A stretch of 64,000 bases of DNA from Alphaproteobacteria bacterium (GTDB taxonomy: Bacteria > Myxococcota_A > UBA796 > GCA-2862545). This document shows positions 11,305-20,185 of the stretch, one piece after another. The notes beneath the pieces are model-generated. The model was not told where the DNA came from and searched no databases. It saw only the letters and a list, made by a program, of their open reading frames with translations. Each line of letters starts with the position of its first letter. Position 1 is the first letter of the stretch. Both the position numbers and the translations under genes were made by a program. The stretch covers positions 310,001 to 374,000 of the forward strand of contig JACKET010000005.1 of assembly GCA_020632875.1 (NCBI GenBank). Direction: 5' to 3'.

Positions 11305-13716
11305 ATGTTGACGTTTGCGACGTTGGCGCTGTGGCCGCTGGGCTGCAGCAACACGCTCAAGGGGGACTCGTTCAAGGACGTCGTCCCGCCGGACGACACC
11401 GGCCTCCACGTCGACACCGACCCGCCGACCCCGGTCGACACCGACCCTCCGCCACCGGCCCCGGATGACGACGGCGACGGCTACGACCAGGACGAGGACT
11501 GCGACGACAACGACGCCTCCACGCACCCCGGCGCGCCCGAGATCTGCGACGGCCGCGACAACGACTGTGACGGCATCACGCCCGTCGAAGAGCAGGATCT
11601 CGACGGCAACGGCGTGATCGAGTGCGCCGAGAGCTGCGAGGCGCCCGACCAGGCGCCGGTGAGCGTGCTCCCCACGTGCGAGTACCAGCCGAACGTCGCC
11701 GGCACGCCGTTCCACGCGCGCATCGAGTGGAGCATGTCGCACGCGATGGTCGACCCCGCGACCGGCAATGCCGTGGCGGCCTACACCTACGCCGAGTTCC
11801 CGACGTACCACGACGCCATGCACGCTCCGGTCGTGTTCCAGGCCACCGACGACGACGGCAACGGCGCGCTCGGCTCCGAAGACATGCCCGACATCGCGGT
11901 CATCATGGGCGTCGAAGACGGCATCGACGACGGCGTGCTGCGCCTCATCAGCGGCGACGGGTCGCGCATCCACGACTCCATCCACTGGGAGTCGTTCACG
12001 AACGCGAACGGCACGCACGACTACGCCCCGTACCACTACGCTGGCGTGGCGATGGCCGACATCGACGCCGACCCGAAGGTCGAGATCGTCACCCTGGTCA
12101 TCCGCCAGTCCGACGGGCTCTGCTACCCGGCGGTGTACGAGGTGAACGGCGCCCTGAACAACGTCTGGCTCGAGCTCGAGCACGTCTACGGCGGCGGAAA
12201 CCACACCTGCACCGCGCACGCTCCGGCGCTCGCCGACATCGATGCAGACGGCGACGTCGAGGTCATCATGGGCCGCGCCGTGATGGATTCGTCGCTGAAC
12301 TCGCAGTGGGTCGGCACGGGTGGTCGTGGCTGGTACCACCTCAACCAGTTCGCCGACGGGTACTGGAACAGCGGCGCGATGAGCTTCGCGTACGACATGG
12401 ATGGCGACGGCACGTACATGGAGGTCGTCGGCGGCAGCACCGTCTACAACCACGACGGCACGGTGTTCTGCGAGCTCGGCTCGTACGCGGGCACCACGTG
12501 GAACCCGGCGCTCGACGGCTACCCCAGCGTCGCCGACGTGATGCGGTTCACGGGCGACTTCGAAGGCGAGCCCGAGATCGTGCTCACCGGCAACGAATTC
12601 GTGAGCATCTACCACGGTGTTCCGGACTACGACCCGAACGGCGCCGCGCGCTGCCTGCTCATCGACGAGATCCCGAACGACCCCGCGGCCGACCCGATCC
12701 TCGCGCCCCAACTGCCGGCGAACCCGAACTGCCTCGACCGTCCCGCCCGCGGCGGCCCGTCGACCATCGCGGACTTCGACGGCAACGGCGACAAGGAGAT
12801 CGCCGTCGCGGGGAGCTGCTGGTACAACGTCTACAAGGCCCTCCCGAACGGCCTGGCGCTCTACGCGCTCGCGCAGACGCTCGACTACTCGAGCGCGTCC
12901 ACGGGCTCCACGGTGTTCGACTTCAACGGGGATGGCGCGGCCGAGGTCGTGTTCTCCGACGAAGAGGCGCTGTACGTCTGGCGCGTCAACACGGCGAGCA
13001 ACCTGCAGCCCTGGCAGCGGCTCCAGCCCCTGCTGGTCGACGAGAACCACAAGTCCTGGACCATCCACGAGTACCCGCTCGTCGCGGATGTCGACAACGA
13101 CGGCAAGGCCGAGATCGTCAGTGTGAACGCGTCGAACCCGACGTGGGCCGACCGCTACGGCATCTACGTGCTCGGCAGCGCCGACGACGACTGGGTCACG
13201 GCGCGCCAGAGCTGGCCGCAGCATGCGTTCCACATCACGAACACCGACAGCAACGGCGACGTGGGGTACGCCGCGCCGAACTACGCACCCTACACGGCCG
13301 CCGACTACAACAGCTTCCGCCAGCAGGCGCCCGGCCAGTACGGCTCGCTCCAGGCCCCGAACCTGTACCCGGTCGTGTCGACCTGCCAGGACACGTGCGG
13401 CGAGGTCGAGGTCTACGTGCAGGTCGGCAACAACGGCCCGCACATCTCCGTCGACCCGGCGGTGGTCGTCAGCCTCTACGGCGTGGCGAACGGCCAGCGC
13501 ACGCTGATCGACTGGATGCCGCTCGGCCTGTACGTCCATCCGGGCGCCCTGTCGGCCGGGTACACGTTCACGGTCTCCAACTGGGCCGCGTTCGACTCGC
13601 TCGTGGCGGTGGTCGACGACCCCGCGTTCGGCCCGCTGGGCTCGTCCGGCCAGGCGCGCGAGTGCATCGAGAACGACAACGAGTACTCGATCAACCTCTC
13701 GGGCTACTGCCAGTAG
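11305..13716 (+). CDS. lipoprotein with MopE-type metal-binding repeat and FG-GAP/VCBS repeats
   Basis: An 803-residue predicted outer-surface lipoprotein. The ATG at 11305 was chosen because GGAGGA lies 4 bp upstream and it gives a short hydrophobic signal ending in a lipobox (WPLGCSN). Earlier in-frame codons give no signal peptide. A Thr/Pro/Asp linker leads to one MopE-type putative metal-binding repeat (DDDGDGYDQDEDCDDND...DNDCDG). A long region with FG-GAP/VCBS-like calcium-loop motifs follows (ADIDADPKVEIV, ADFDGNGDKEIA, FDFNGDGAAEVV, VDNDGKAEIV), consistent with a beta-propeller. The C-terminal part is a beta-rich domain with paired cysteines. Probable role is adhesion or surface structure. 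The upstream sigma-54-like site suggests regulated expression. Confidence 0.85.
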   Translation: MLTFATLALWPLGCSNTLKGDSFKDVVPPDDTGLHVDTDPPTPVDTDPPPPAPDDDGDGYDQDEDCDDNDASTHPGAPEICDGRDNDCDGITPVEEQDLDGNGVIECAESCEAPDQAPVSVLPTCEYQPNVAGTPFHARIEWSMSHAMVDPATGNAVAAYTYAEFPTYHDAMHAPVVFQATDDDGNGALGSEDMPDIAVIMGVEDGIDDGVLRLISGDGSRIHDSIHWESFTNANGTHDYAPYHYAGVAMADIDADPKVEIVTLVIRQSDGLCYPAVYEVNGALNNVWLELEHVYGGGNHTCTAHAPALADIDADGDVEVIMGRAVMDSSLNSQWVGTGGRGWYHLNQFADGYWNSGAMSFAYDMDGDGTYMEVVGGSTVYNHDGTVFCELGSYAGTTWNPALDGYPSVADVMRFTGDFEGEPEIVLTGNEFVSIYHGVPDYDPNGAARCLLIDEIPNDPAADPILAPQLPANPNCLDRPARGGPSTIADFDGNGDKEIAVAGSCWYNVYKALPNGLALYALAQTLDYSSASTGSTVFDFNGDGAAEVVFSDEEALYVWRVNTASNLQPWQRLQPLLVDENHKSWTIHEYPLVADVDNDGKAEIVSVNASNPTWADRYGIYVLGSADDDWVTARQSWPQHAFHITNTDSNGDVGYAAPNYAPYTAADYNSFRQQAPGQYGSLQAPNLYPVVSTCQDTCGEVEVYVQVGNNGPHISVDPAVVVSLYGVANGQRTLIDWMPLGLYVHPGALSAGYTFTVSNWAAFDSLVAVVDDPAFGPLGSSGQARECIENDNEYSINLSGYCQ

Positions 13717-13935
13717 CTACCGACGGCGTTCGGCGAGCACGCTGACGAGCACGGCGTGCACGCCGCGCTTGTCGAGGCCCTTGAGCACGGCGAGGTCGTC
13801 GAGCAGGCGCAGGGTGCCCGTGGTCGCGAGCCCGATCTCGGTGATCGGGCACTCGAGCTCGCCGCGGTGCACGAGCGCCAGCAGCGTCTTCAGATCGTCG
13901 GTGCGAACGGCCCGCAGGCCCTGGGTGCCGAGCAT
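13717..13935 (-). CDS. small conserved-looking hypothetical protein
   Basis: A 72-residue protein, mostly helical, with no signal peptide or Cys. It has a strong GGAGG four bases before the ATG at 13935, which supports it as a real gene. Its stop abuts the stop of the convergent lipoprotein gene. The fold could be a small helical or DNA-binding-like domain, but no family is recognised. Confidence 0.6.
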   Translation of the reverse strand: MLGTQGLRAVRTDDLKTLLALVHRGELECPITEIGLATTGTLRLLDDLAVLKGLDKRGVHAVLVSVLAERRR

Positions 13936-14000
13936 GGCTCCTCCGGCGTGCGTCTATCGCGGGAATCCGCGTTAAACGAGAGGGTCGCCCGGAGCCCGCG

Positions 14001-15854
14001 ATGCTGCTGTTCGCCCTGCTCGCCTGCAAGCCCCCCGATGACGAGGTCGTCACCGGCGTCCCCGACGAGCCGGGGAACAACCCCATCGTGCCCGAGGTCG
14101 CGCTGTTCCCGTGGCCCAGCAACCTGTGGCTCGAGCCCGACCCCACCACGCGCACCGGCCTGCACCTCGCGTTGCCCGACGAGCACATGCCCGACGTGGG
14201 CGGGTCCGCGCTGTTCGCCGACCAGGATGGGTTCTCGCGCGTCGCGCCCATCCTCACGCACTTCCCCGAGGGCATCGACGGAAGCACGCTGCCCACGCTC
14301 CCGCAGACCGTCGAGCCCGACAGCCCCGTGCTGCTCGTCGATGCCGGCACGCTCACGCTCACCCCGGCGCTCGTCGAGCTCGATGGGTACGCGAACGTCG
14401 CGCAGCAGTCGCTCATCATCCGGCCCCAGGTCACCCTGGCGCCCGACACCAACTACGTGGTGCTCGTGCGGAAGGGCGTGCGGTCGCTGGCCGGTGAGGA
14501 TCTGCGCGTGACCAAGGCCTTCCGGGCCCTTCGCGACGGGCTCGCCACCGACTCGAGCGTCGCCGAGTCCCTCCGCGCCGACTTCCAGCCCGTCAACACG
14601 GTCATCGAGGGGCTCGGCATCGACCCCGAAGACGTGGTGTCCGGCTGGACCTTCCACACGCGCAGCGAAGGCCAGATCCTCGACAAGGCCGTCGCGATGC
14701 ACGACATCGTCGCGGGCGCGTCCCTCGGCACGTGGACGGAGGTGTCCCGCGAGGACGACGGCGCGAACTGGGTGATCGAAGGCGTGGTGGACGTGCCCGA
14801 CTTCCTCGGTCCCGACGACCGCATCGCGCTCGACGCAGACGGCGTGCCCATCGTCGAGGGCACGCGTCCGATGGACTTCCTCGTGACCATCCCGCACACG
14901 GTCGTCGCTCCGCGCCCGACCATGGTGTTCGGGCACGGCTTCTTCAGCGCGAAGGAGGAGCCCACGTGGGGCAGCCTCCAGCAGCTCATCCAGCCCTGGC
15001 AGATCCCGACGGTGTCCACGAGCTTCCTCGGCTTCACCGAAGACGACCTCGCGAGCAGCGCGGGCGCCCTCGGGGGCGATGTCGAGTCGCTGCTCGCCGT
15101 CGTCGACATGCAGCTGCAGTCCCACGCGAACCACACCGCGCTCGCCCGCATCATCGAAGACCAGCTCGAAGACGACATCGTCATCGACGGTCCGTCGGGC
15201 CCGTTCCAGCCGCTCGACGCGAGCCGGATCGACTACATGGGCATCAGCAACGGCGGCACGCAGGGCTACACGCTGCTCACCGCGTCGCCGAAGTTCACCC
15301 GCGGCGCGCTGGTCGTGGGCGGCGGTGGCTGGTCGCACATCACCCAGCGGGCGACGCAGTGGAACACGATGGGCGCCATCATCTCCACGAAGTACCCCGA
15401 TGATCGCGAGCTCCAGCTCGTGCTCGCGCTCATGCAGCAGGTGCTCGACCCCATCGACTCGCTTAACTTCGTCGAGCACCTCGTCGACGACCGACTGCCG
15501 GGCCGCCCGCCGGTCGAGGTGTCGCTGCACATGGCCGTGGGCGACTGCCAGGTGCACAACATGACCACCGAGTGGGTCGCGCGCAGCGCCGGCATCCCGC
15601 TCGTCACCCCGACGGTGCGCGACGTCTGGGGCCTCGAGACCATCGCGGGCTCGTCGAACGGCCTCGACGTGCCGGCCGGTCTCATCATCTACGACGAGGG
15701 CTTCGACGTGACGCCCGACAACGTCGCGCCGCCCGTCGACAACGGGGCGCACGAGTCGATCCGGGATCTCGCGAGCTACAAGGAGAACGTCGGCCGGTTC
15801 CTCGAGACCGGCGACATCGTCGATGTCTGCGACGGTCCGTGCGACCCCGACTGA
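14001..15854 (+). CDS. lipoprotein alpha/beta-hydrolase-like protein
   Basis: A 617-residue lipoprotein: the ATG gives a minimal signal MLLFALLAC with the lipid-modified Cys at residue 9. Central parts resemble bacterial Ig-like/hydrolase surface proteins. FGHGFFSAK looks like an oxyanion-hole HG motif, and MGISNGGTQG fits a nucleophile elbow (G-x-S-x-G) with Ser as the likely catalytic residue. The substrate is unknown and could be a lipid or polyester. The downstream deacetylase gene overlaps its 3' end by 16 bp, which suggests co-expression. Confidence 0.75.
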   Translation: MLLFALLACKPPDDEVVTGVPDEPGNNPIVPEVALFPWPSNLWLEPDPTTRTGLHLALPDEHMPDVGGSALFADQDGFSRVAPILTHFPEGIDGSTLPTLPQTVEPDSPVLLVDAGTLTLTPALVELDGYANVAQQSLIIRPQVTLAPDTNYVVLVRKGVRSLAGEDLRVTKAFRALRDGLATDSSVAESLRADFQPVNTVIEGLGIDPEDVVSGWTFHTRSEGQILDKAVAMHDIVAGASLGTWTEVSREDDGANWVIEGVVDVPDFLGPDDRIALDADGVPIVEGTRPMDFLVTIPHTVVAPRPTMVFGHGFFSAKEEPTWGSLQQLIQPWQIPTVSTSFLGFTEDDLASSAGALGGDVESLLAVVDMQLQSHANHTALARIIEDQLEDDIVIDGPSGPFQPLDASRIDYMGISNGGTQGYTLLTASPKFTRGALVVGGGGWSHITQRATQWNTMGAIISTKYPDDRELQLVLALMQQVLDPIDSLNFVEHLVDDRLPGRPPVEVSLHMAVGDCQVHNMTTEWVARSAGIPLVTPTVRDVWGLETIAGSSNGLDVPAGLIIYDEGFDVTPDNVAPPVDNGAHESIRDLASYKENVGRFLETGDIVDVCDGPCDPD

Positions 15855-16873
15855 CCCGGCGCCACTTCGCGCTCTTCGTGCTCGGAGCCCTGCTCGTGTG
15901 GTTCCTCGCTCCGCCCGCCAATCCCGAGCCCCGCGACGGCCGCGTGCTGCCAGGAGGGGTCGTGGTCGCGTGGTCGCCCGCGTACCGCGTGAGCTTCTTC
16001 GGCATCGAGCGCCTGCACCCCTTCGACATCGCGAAGCTCGACACCATCGCCGCGAACCTGGAGCGCGAAGGGCTCGTGCACGACGGGGATTTCTGGATCC
16101 CCGCCGCCATCGGGGACGACGCGCTGGCCGCGGTCCACGACCCCGCGTACCTGGCGTCGCTGCACGACACCCCGGTGCTCTCGCAGGCCCTCGAGGTGCC
16201 CGTGCCGGACGTGTTCCCGCGCAGTGTCGTCGAGAGCCGCGTGCGCCACGCCTTCCGCAAGGCGGTCGGCGGCACCGAGATCGCCGTCAGGGGCGCGCTG
16301 GCCCACGGCATCGGCATCAATGTCGGCGGCGGCTTCCACCACGCCCGGCCGGCCCTCGGCCACGGGTTCTGCATCTACAACGACGTCGCGTGGGGCCTGC
16401 ACGTCGCGCGGCAGGAGGGGTTCACGGGGCGCGTGCTGATCTTCGACACCGACGCGCACCAGGGTGACGGGAACCACGCGGCCTTCGCGAACGACCCGTC
16501 CGTCACGACGATCTCGCTGCACGGCCGGCGCTTGTTCCCGCACCCCCGGGTGCCCGGCGACGTCGACGTCGAGCTCGATCCGGGCATCACCGACGCCGGG
16601 TACCTCGAGCAGCTCGATGCGGCGCTGTCCCTCGCGTTCGAGCAGCCGTTCGACCTCGTCGTGCACGTCGCGGGGTCCGACGTGCTGTCGGACGACCCGC
16701 TCGCCGACCTGGCGCTCACCCCGGCCGGGCTGGTCGAGCGCGATGCGCGGGTGTTCCGGGCCGCGCGCAGCCGGGGGATTCCGTACGTGCACCTGCTCGC
16801 CGGGGGCTACGGGCCGAGCTCCGCGTCGGCGCAGTCGGCTTCGCTCGCGTCGATCCTCCGGGCCGCCCGGTGA
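15839..16873 (+). CDS. membrane-anchored histone-deacetylase-family (AcuC-like) amidohydrolase
   Basis: A 344-residue zinc hydrolase of the HDAC/acetoin-utilisation/acetylpolyamine amidohydrolase superfamily. Hallmarks are complete: GGGFHHA (the His pair), DTDAHQGDGN (zinc ligands), the Asp of GSDVLSDDPL and the catalytic Tyr of LAGGYG. An N-terminal Arg-rich segment (RPRLTRR) followed by a hydrophobic helix (about residues 10-24) makes it an exported or inner-membrane-anchored version, which is unusual because family members are normally cytoplasmic. The GTG at 15839 was chosen because it retains this anchor. It overlaps the hydrolase gene and probably depends on translational coupling. Substrate unknown. 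Confidence 0.88.
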   Translation: MRPRLTRRHFALFVLGALLVWFLAPPANPEPRDGRVLPGGVVVAWSPAYRVSFFGIERLHPFDIAKLDTIAANLEREGLVHDGDFWIPAAIGDDALAAVHDPAYLASLHDTPVLSQALEVPVPDVFPRSVVESRVRHAFRKAVGGTEIAVRGALAHGIGINVGGGFHHARPALGHGFCIYNDVAWGLHVARQEGFTGRVLIFDTDAHQGDGNHAAFANDPSVTTISLHGRRLFPHPRVPGDVDVELDPGITDAGYLEQLDAALSLAFEQPFDLVVHVAGSDVLSDDPLADLALTPAGLVERDARVFRAARSRGIPYVHLLAGGYGPSSASAQSASLASILRAAR

Positions 16874-16874
16874 G

Positions 16875-17492
16875 TCACTCGACTTCGGTCAGGGGATAGG
16901 GGCCGAGGGAGTGGCTTCCTTCTCCGGGCGCACCCCAGAGGGTGCCGCTCGCCTGGGCACCAGGCTCCCCCAGTGTCCCGTGGACAGCGAAGTCCACCTT
17001 CTCTACACTGGCGACTCCGACGTCGGCGGCGAGGGCGGCGGCGAGCGCGGAGGTGGGTGGGACCGCAGTCCGCCAGATCCAGTTCACCTTTCCCGGAGCA
17101 TCTGGGGGAACGGTCAGCTCGACAGTCGCCCCCACTGTGCCCCCCAGCCATTCGACGGTTCCGTCCAGCGCACGTACCGGGATCGCGTAGGTGTAGGGGG
17201 CTTCCTCGCACTCGGGGACGCGCGCCATCCACTCGCCCGCGAACGCGAACCACGTGAATACGACCTCCTCCCCCTCGAGCTCGGCATCGAGGACCGCCGC
17301 ACCGGTGGGTTCGAATCGGAACCGGCCGGGGCCTTCCTCGATGGTCAGCGCGGATGCAACGGGACCCGGGTCGTGTGGAACGAGCTGTTCGCCAGCGCAC
17401 GGAGGCTGGTGGATCTGAATCTGGTCCCGACCGCATCCGAGGGTGCCGACCAGGAGGAAGAACACGGTTCGACTGATGTTACGGTGGAGCAT
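16875..17492 (-). CDS. hypothetical lipoprotein
   Basis: A 205-residue protein with a basic n-region, a hydrophobic core and the lipobox VGTLGC, so it is a predicted lipoprotein. Four Cys in total, otherwise beta-rich with no recognised family. Its ATG (17492) lies inside the 3' end of the protease gene (14 bp overlap), so the two are probably one transcript. It may be an accessory or inhibitor of that protease. This is inferred from position only. Confidence 0.7.
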   Translation of the reverse strand: MLHRNISRTVFFLLVGTLGCGRDQIQIHQPPCAGEQLVPHDPGPVASALTIEEGPGRFRFEPTGAAVLDAELEGEEVVFTWFAFAGEWMARVPECEEAPYTYAIPVRALDGTVEWLGGTVGATVELTVPPDAPGKVNWIWRTAVPPTSALAAALAADVGVASVEKVDFAVHGTLGEPGAQASGTLWGAPGEGSHSLGPYPLTEVE

Positions 17493-18303
17493 TCGATTCT
17501 ACCCACGATTTGAAGTTCTCGGCGCGAGGACCCAGATGCGAATGCGTGACCCAGGGCCTGTAGGCTGTGTGGAGACCAATGATGCCGGGCTGGTTGTTGC
17601 AGTCCTCACCAGGGCAGAAGAAGTACGCGCTTCCGGAGGAACCCGGAGCAGCGTCGAATCGGGTCTTCGTGAAGTATGAGGTGTATTCGGTGTCACCGAA
17701 ACGCGTGTCGCGGAAGAGGTTCCGTCCACCGAGCTGACCGCCAGGAATGTCGAGGGGCAGGACCTCACTCAGGTCGTTCGTCCAAGTGGAGAACTGGGAC
17801 GATGCCTGATTCAGGGTGCATGTTGGCACCCCAGGCGACGAAAAACCCGGCATTCGACCGTGACCGTATGCCATGTGCCGGTGGTAGTAGGAATCCCAGA
17901 CGCTAGGACCCGCATTGGAGATGTACATCGTGTCAGTCGAGGCCACGACATTGGACTCGAGGTGAATCACGCCCCAGTCGTCCTTGGCCTTTCCGTTGTT
18001 CGCATACCATGCTGGGTTGACCACCACATCGCTGGCGGAGGCACAGGACGGTCCCCCACCGGCGAGATTCCCCTTGCTGCACACCACTACCAGCCTCGGC
18101 TCCATGTCCCAGGTCCATGTCGAACCCGACTGGACCGAGATGCAGTGTGCAGCAGTGAGAACGAAGTCCGTCTCGAGCATCGTGCCGGAGCAGTTGCCGC
18201 TCTGAATGTATTGGTACCCAGTCGAGGGATGCCCTTGCCGTGTGAAGGTGTAGATCATCACCTGCGCTTTCTGCGCTCGGAAAGTCGGGTTCGAGATCAA
18301 CAC
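17479..18303 (-). CDS. trypsin/V8-like serine endopeptidase (5' end apparently broken)
   Basis: The 274-residue open frame holds a chymotrypsin-fold protease core: catalytic His in LTAAHC, Asp in DDWGVI and nucleophile Ser in AAPGSSGSAYF. Several Cys could form disulfides, as in secreted family members. As it stands the frame has no signal peptide and only a GTG start (18303). In-frame sequence stays open upstream to about 18523 (including DASDEPGGQDYYLTWFESDC) without a start codon. A signal peptide occurs further upstream in another frame (see 18304-18766). Base composition is clearly less GC-rich than the flanks. I read it as a secreted protease gene disrupted by two frame shifts, by sequencing indels, or switched off by a homopolymer tract. 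Confidence 0.75.
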   Translation of the reverse strand: MLISNPTFRAQKAQVMIYTFTRQGHPSTGYQYIQSGNCSGTMLETDFVLTAAHCISVQSGSTWTWDMEPRLVVVCSKGNLAGGGPSCASASDVVVNPAWYANNGKAKDDWGVIHLESNVVASTDTMYISNAGPSVWDSYYHRHMAYGHGRMPGFSSPGVPTCTLNQASSQFSTWTNDLSEVLPLDIPGGQLGGRNLFRDTRFGDTEYTSYFTKTRFDAAPGSSGSAYFFCPGEDCNNQPGIIGLHTAYRPWVTHSHLGPRAENFKSWVESNAPP

Positions 18304-18766
18304 CCGGTCTTCGGTGTCGTGGATGTTGTTGTTGGAGATGCCGTCCTGGTTGCAGTCGCTCTCGAACCACGTGAGGTAGTAGTCTTGTCCGCCCGGTTCG
18401 TCGGAGGCATCTAGAACTTCGGTTGCGGTGTCGGGCGGCCTGACGCAACTGGATTTCGACGCCAGCGCTGACCCAAGGCGTCCGTCCTGTATGTCGGGAG
18501 ATCGTACGCCGTCAGTCCTTGGTCACCGTCTCGTGGTGCGAAATGCAGCGGCTCTCCAGTGGAGAACTCCGCTTGGCCTACATACTCCCAGACGTTTGGG
18601 TCCCATCCGCGCAGCTGGGGTCCACCTGCTGGCGCCTCAAGGGAGTACCGTCCATTGCCCAGGTCGACTATCGATTGATCACCGGCCGGGGGGGGGGGCG
18701 GGGGGAAGCCCAGGCGCGGGCCGTGATCCCGATTGCGAGGATCCCTATTAGAGTCCGATCTTTCAC
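18304..18766 (-). pseudogene. probable out-of-frame 5' part of the serine protease gene
   Basis: GGGAGG four bases before a GTG at 18766 starts a good signal peptide (MKDRTLIGILAIGITARAWA, residues 1-20), which soon terminates in its own frame. After the 11-base G tract at 18688-18698 a second frame continues with protein-like sequence (IVDLGNGRYSLEAPAGG, then WDPNVWEYVGQAEF) to 18411. The protease core lies in the third frame. One extra base at the G tract and one more between 18411 and 18523 would join all three into a single secreted protease. Two required changes make decay or sequencing error as likely as programmed switching. Confidence 0.45.
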
Positions 18767-18781
18767 GGTACCTCCCTTGAG

Positions 18782-18900
18782 TCAAGAATGACCGACAGCA
18801 TACACCATGCCTTCAGCGAGGCCAATCGCCCGGATCGAATCGTTTAGTGCGTCGAGGTTGAAGTAGTGGTTTTCGGATGGCATGCCGTAGAGTTTCGATG
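18782..18900 (-). pseudogene. possible 3' remnant of an unidentified gene
   Basis: The reverse strand encodes KLYGMPSENHYFNLDALNDS and then IRAIGLAEGMVYAVGHS before a TGA at 18782, 16 bp upstream of the protease signal peptide start. The composition is balanced and protein-like, unlike the Arg/Pro-rich shadow frames elsewhere, and the DNA is less GC-rich. The frame upstream runs into the start of the alpha/beta hydrolase on the other strand, so only a gene tail would be left. No family is recognised. Confidence 0.3.
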
Positions 18901-18957
18901 CCTTGTTTCCATGCGCTGCGCCACGTGGTGCAGACCGCTTCATTCCAGCGTCGCTCG

Positions 18958-19770
18958 ATGATTGCGCACGTCCAGGTCGCGGGCCGCACGGTCCGCCTGT
19001 CGCGCGTGGGGGAGGGGCCACCGGTCGTGTGCCTCCACGGGTACCCCGACGATCTGTCGGTGTTCGCGCGCCTCCAGGAGGCCCTGAAGGGCGACTTCGA
19101 GGTCCTCGCGGTCGACTGGCCGGGGCTCGGCAGCTCGGAGGCCGTAGAGGGCGTCGCAGGGCCCACGGCGCTCGCCGCGTGGCTGGCGGAGCTGCTGGAC
19201 GTGCTGGATCTCGACGACGTCGTGCTCCTCGGCCACGACATGGGTGGGCAGCCGGCGCTCCTGTGCGCCTCGCCGCGCGTGCGCGGGGTCGTCGCGATGA
19301 ACTGCCTCGCGATGCCCGACGGCCCGACGAGCTGGGAGCTGCGCCTGCTCAGGTTCGGCCGTCTGTATGGGCCGGTGCTGCGCCACTTCGCGCTGCCGGT
19401 GTTCCTCCAGTGCATGTGGACCTTCTTCGAGGGCCGGCCCGACCCGACGCTCCGGCGGGCGCTGTGGCGCTCGTTCGCGCGCCAGCCCGTCCGGGAGCAG
19501 CTCGTTCGCATGTGCATCGCGTACGACGACGAGCTGCCCGACCTCCCCGCGCGCTACGCGGCCGGAGGCCCCGTGCTGGCGCTGTGGTCCGAGCGCGACC
19601 ACCACTTCGACGTGGCCCACGGGTCCGGCATCGCGCGCACGGTGCCCGGAGCGCGCCTCGAGATCCTGCCCGGGGCCCGCCACTGGGTCGTCTGGGAGCG
19701 GTCCGACGCGGTGGCCGACCGCGTGCGCGCCTTCGTCGCTACTCTTCGAGCGCCACGTCGATCCGGTTGA
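18958..19770 (+). CDS. alpha/beta hydrolase with Asp nucleophile (haloalkane dehalogenase/epoxide hydrolase-like)
   Basis: A 270-residue cytoplasmic hydrolase. LHGYPDD supplies the oxyanion hole. The nucleophile elbow is GHDMGG, placing Asp94 where esterases have Ser. This is typical of epoxide hydrolases, haloalkane dehalogenases and haloacetate dehalogenases. The acid is probably in the WSERDHHFD region and the base is His242 (GARHWVVWE). A helical cap lies between about residues 125 and 190. The ATG at 18958 directly precedes the beta-strand typical of the fold; earlier in-frame starts add sequence from the low-GC patch. The 3' end overlaps the convergent membrane-protein gene by 32 bp. 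Exact substrate cannot be told. Confidence 0.85.
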   Translation: MIAHVQVAGRTVRLSRVGEGPPVVCLHGYPDDLSVFARLQEALKGDFEVLAVDWPGLGSSEAVEGVAGPTALAAWLAELLDVLDLDDVVLLGHDMGGQPALLCASPRVRGVVAMNCLAMPDGPTSWELRLLRFGRLYGPVLRHFALPVFLQCMWTFFEGRPDPTLRRALWRSFARQPVREQLVRMCIAYDDELPDLPARYAAGGPVLALWSERDHHFDVAHGSGIARTVPGARLEILPGARHWVVWERSDAVADRVRAFVATLRAPRRSG

Positions 19771-20161
19771 GCAGCTTCTCGAGCTCTTGATCCGAGCCGC
19801 CCTGGCCGAGCAGGAGGGGCTCGCCACCGGCCTTGCGGACGAGCTTCAGGGCCTGGCCCTCGCGCTCGACCTTCTCGACCTCGTCCCACGGGATGCGGTT
19901 GCGGATCGGCCCGATGACGAAGCCGCGGATCATCGGCTCGTCTTCGATGAGCAGCTTGGTGCGCGTGACGCGGTAGCGGCGCTGGCCGCGCTCGTTGGCC
20001 ATCATCCCGAGGCCGACGACGAGCAGGGGCGCGGCGAGGCACCAGGAGACGAACCACCCGGCGGGGAAGCTCGCCAGCGCGAGCACGGCGCCGATGGCGA
20101 TGCCGCCCATCCGGGGCTTCATGGGCTCGATGTAGCCGTCTGCGGTGAACTGCACGGACAA
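19739..20161 (-). CDS. membrane protein with PH-like domain
   Basis: A 140-residue protein with two adjacent hydrophobic segments (about residues 20-55), then a basic beta-rich domain (YRVTRTKLLIEDE, RNRIPWDEVEKVER) resembling bacterial PH/DUF304-type domains. The TTG at 20161 has GGAG upstream; a GTG two codons later is an alternative. It lies 24 bp downstream of the Ser/Thr kinase gene and is probably in the same transcript. Function unknown. Confidence 0.7.
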   Translation of the reverse strand: MSVQFTADGYIEPMKPRMGGIAIGAVLALASFPAGWFVSWCLAAPLLVVGLGMMANERGQRRYRVTRTKLLIEDEPMIRGFVIGPIRNRIPWDEVEKVEREGQALKLVRKAGGEPLLLGQGGSDQELEKLLNRIDVALEE

Positions 20162-20185
20162 GGCGGTCTCCTCGGGAGCCGTACT

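Noticed and set aside
18668..18766. Sec readthrough at the end of the protease signal-peptide frame
   Set aside because: That frame ends in TAG (18668-18670), not TGA, and the downstream frame does not continue the protease.
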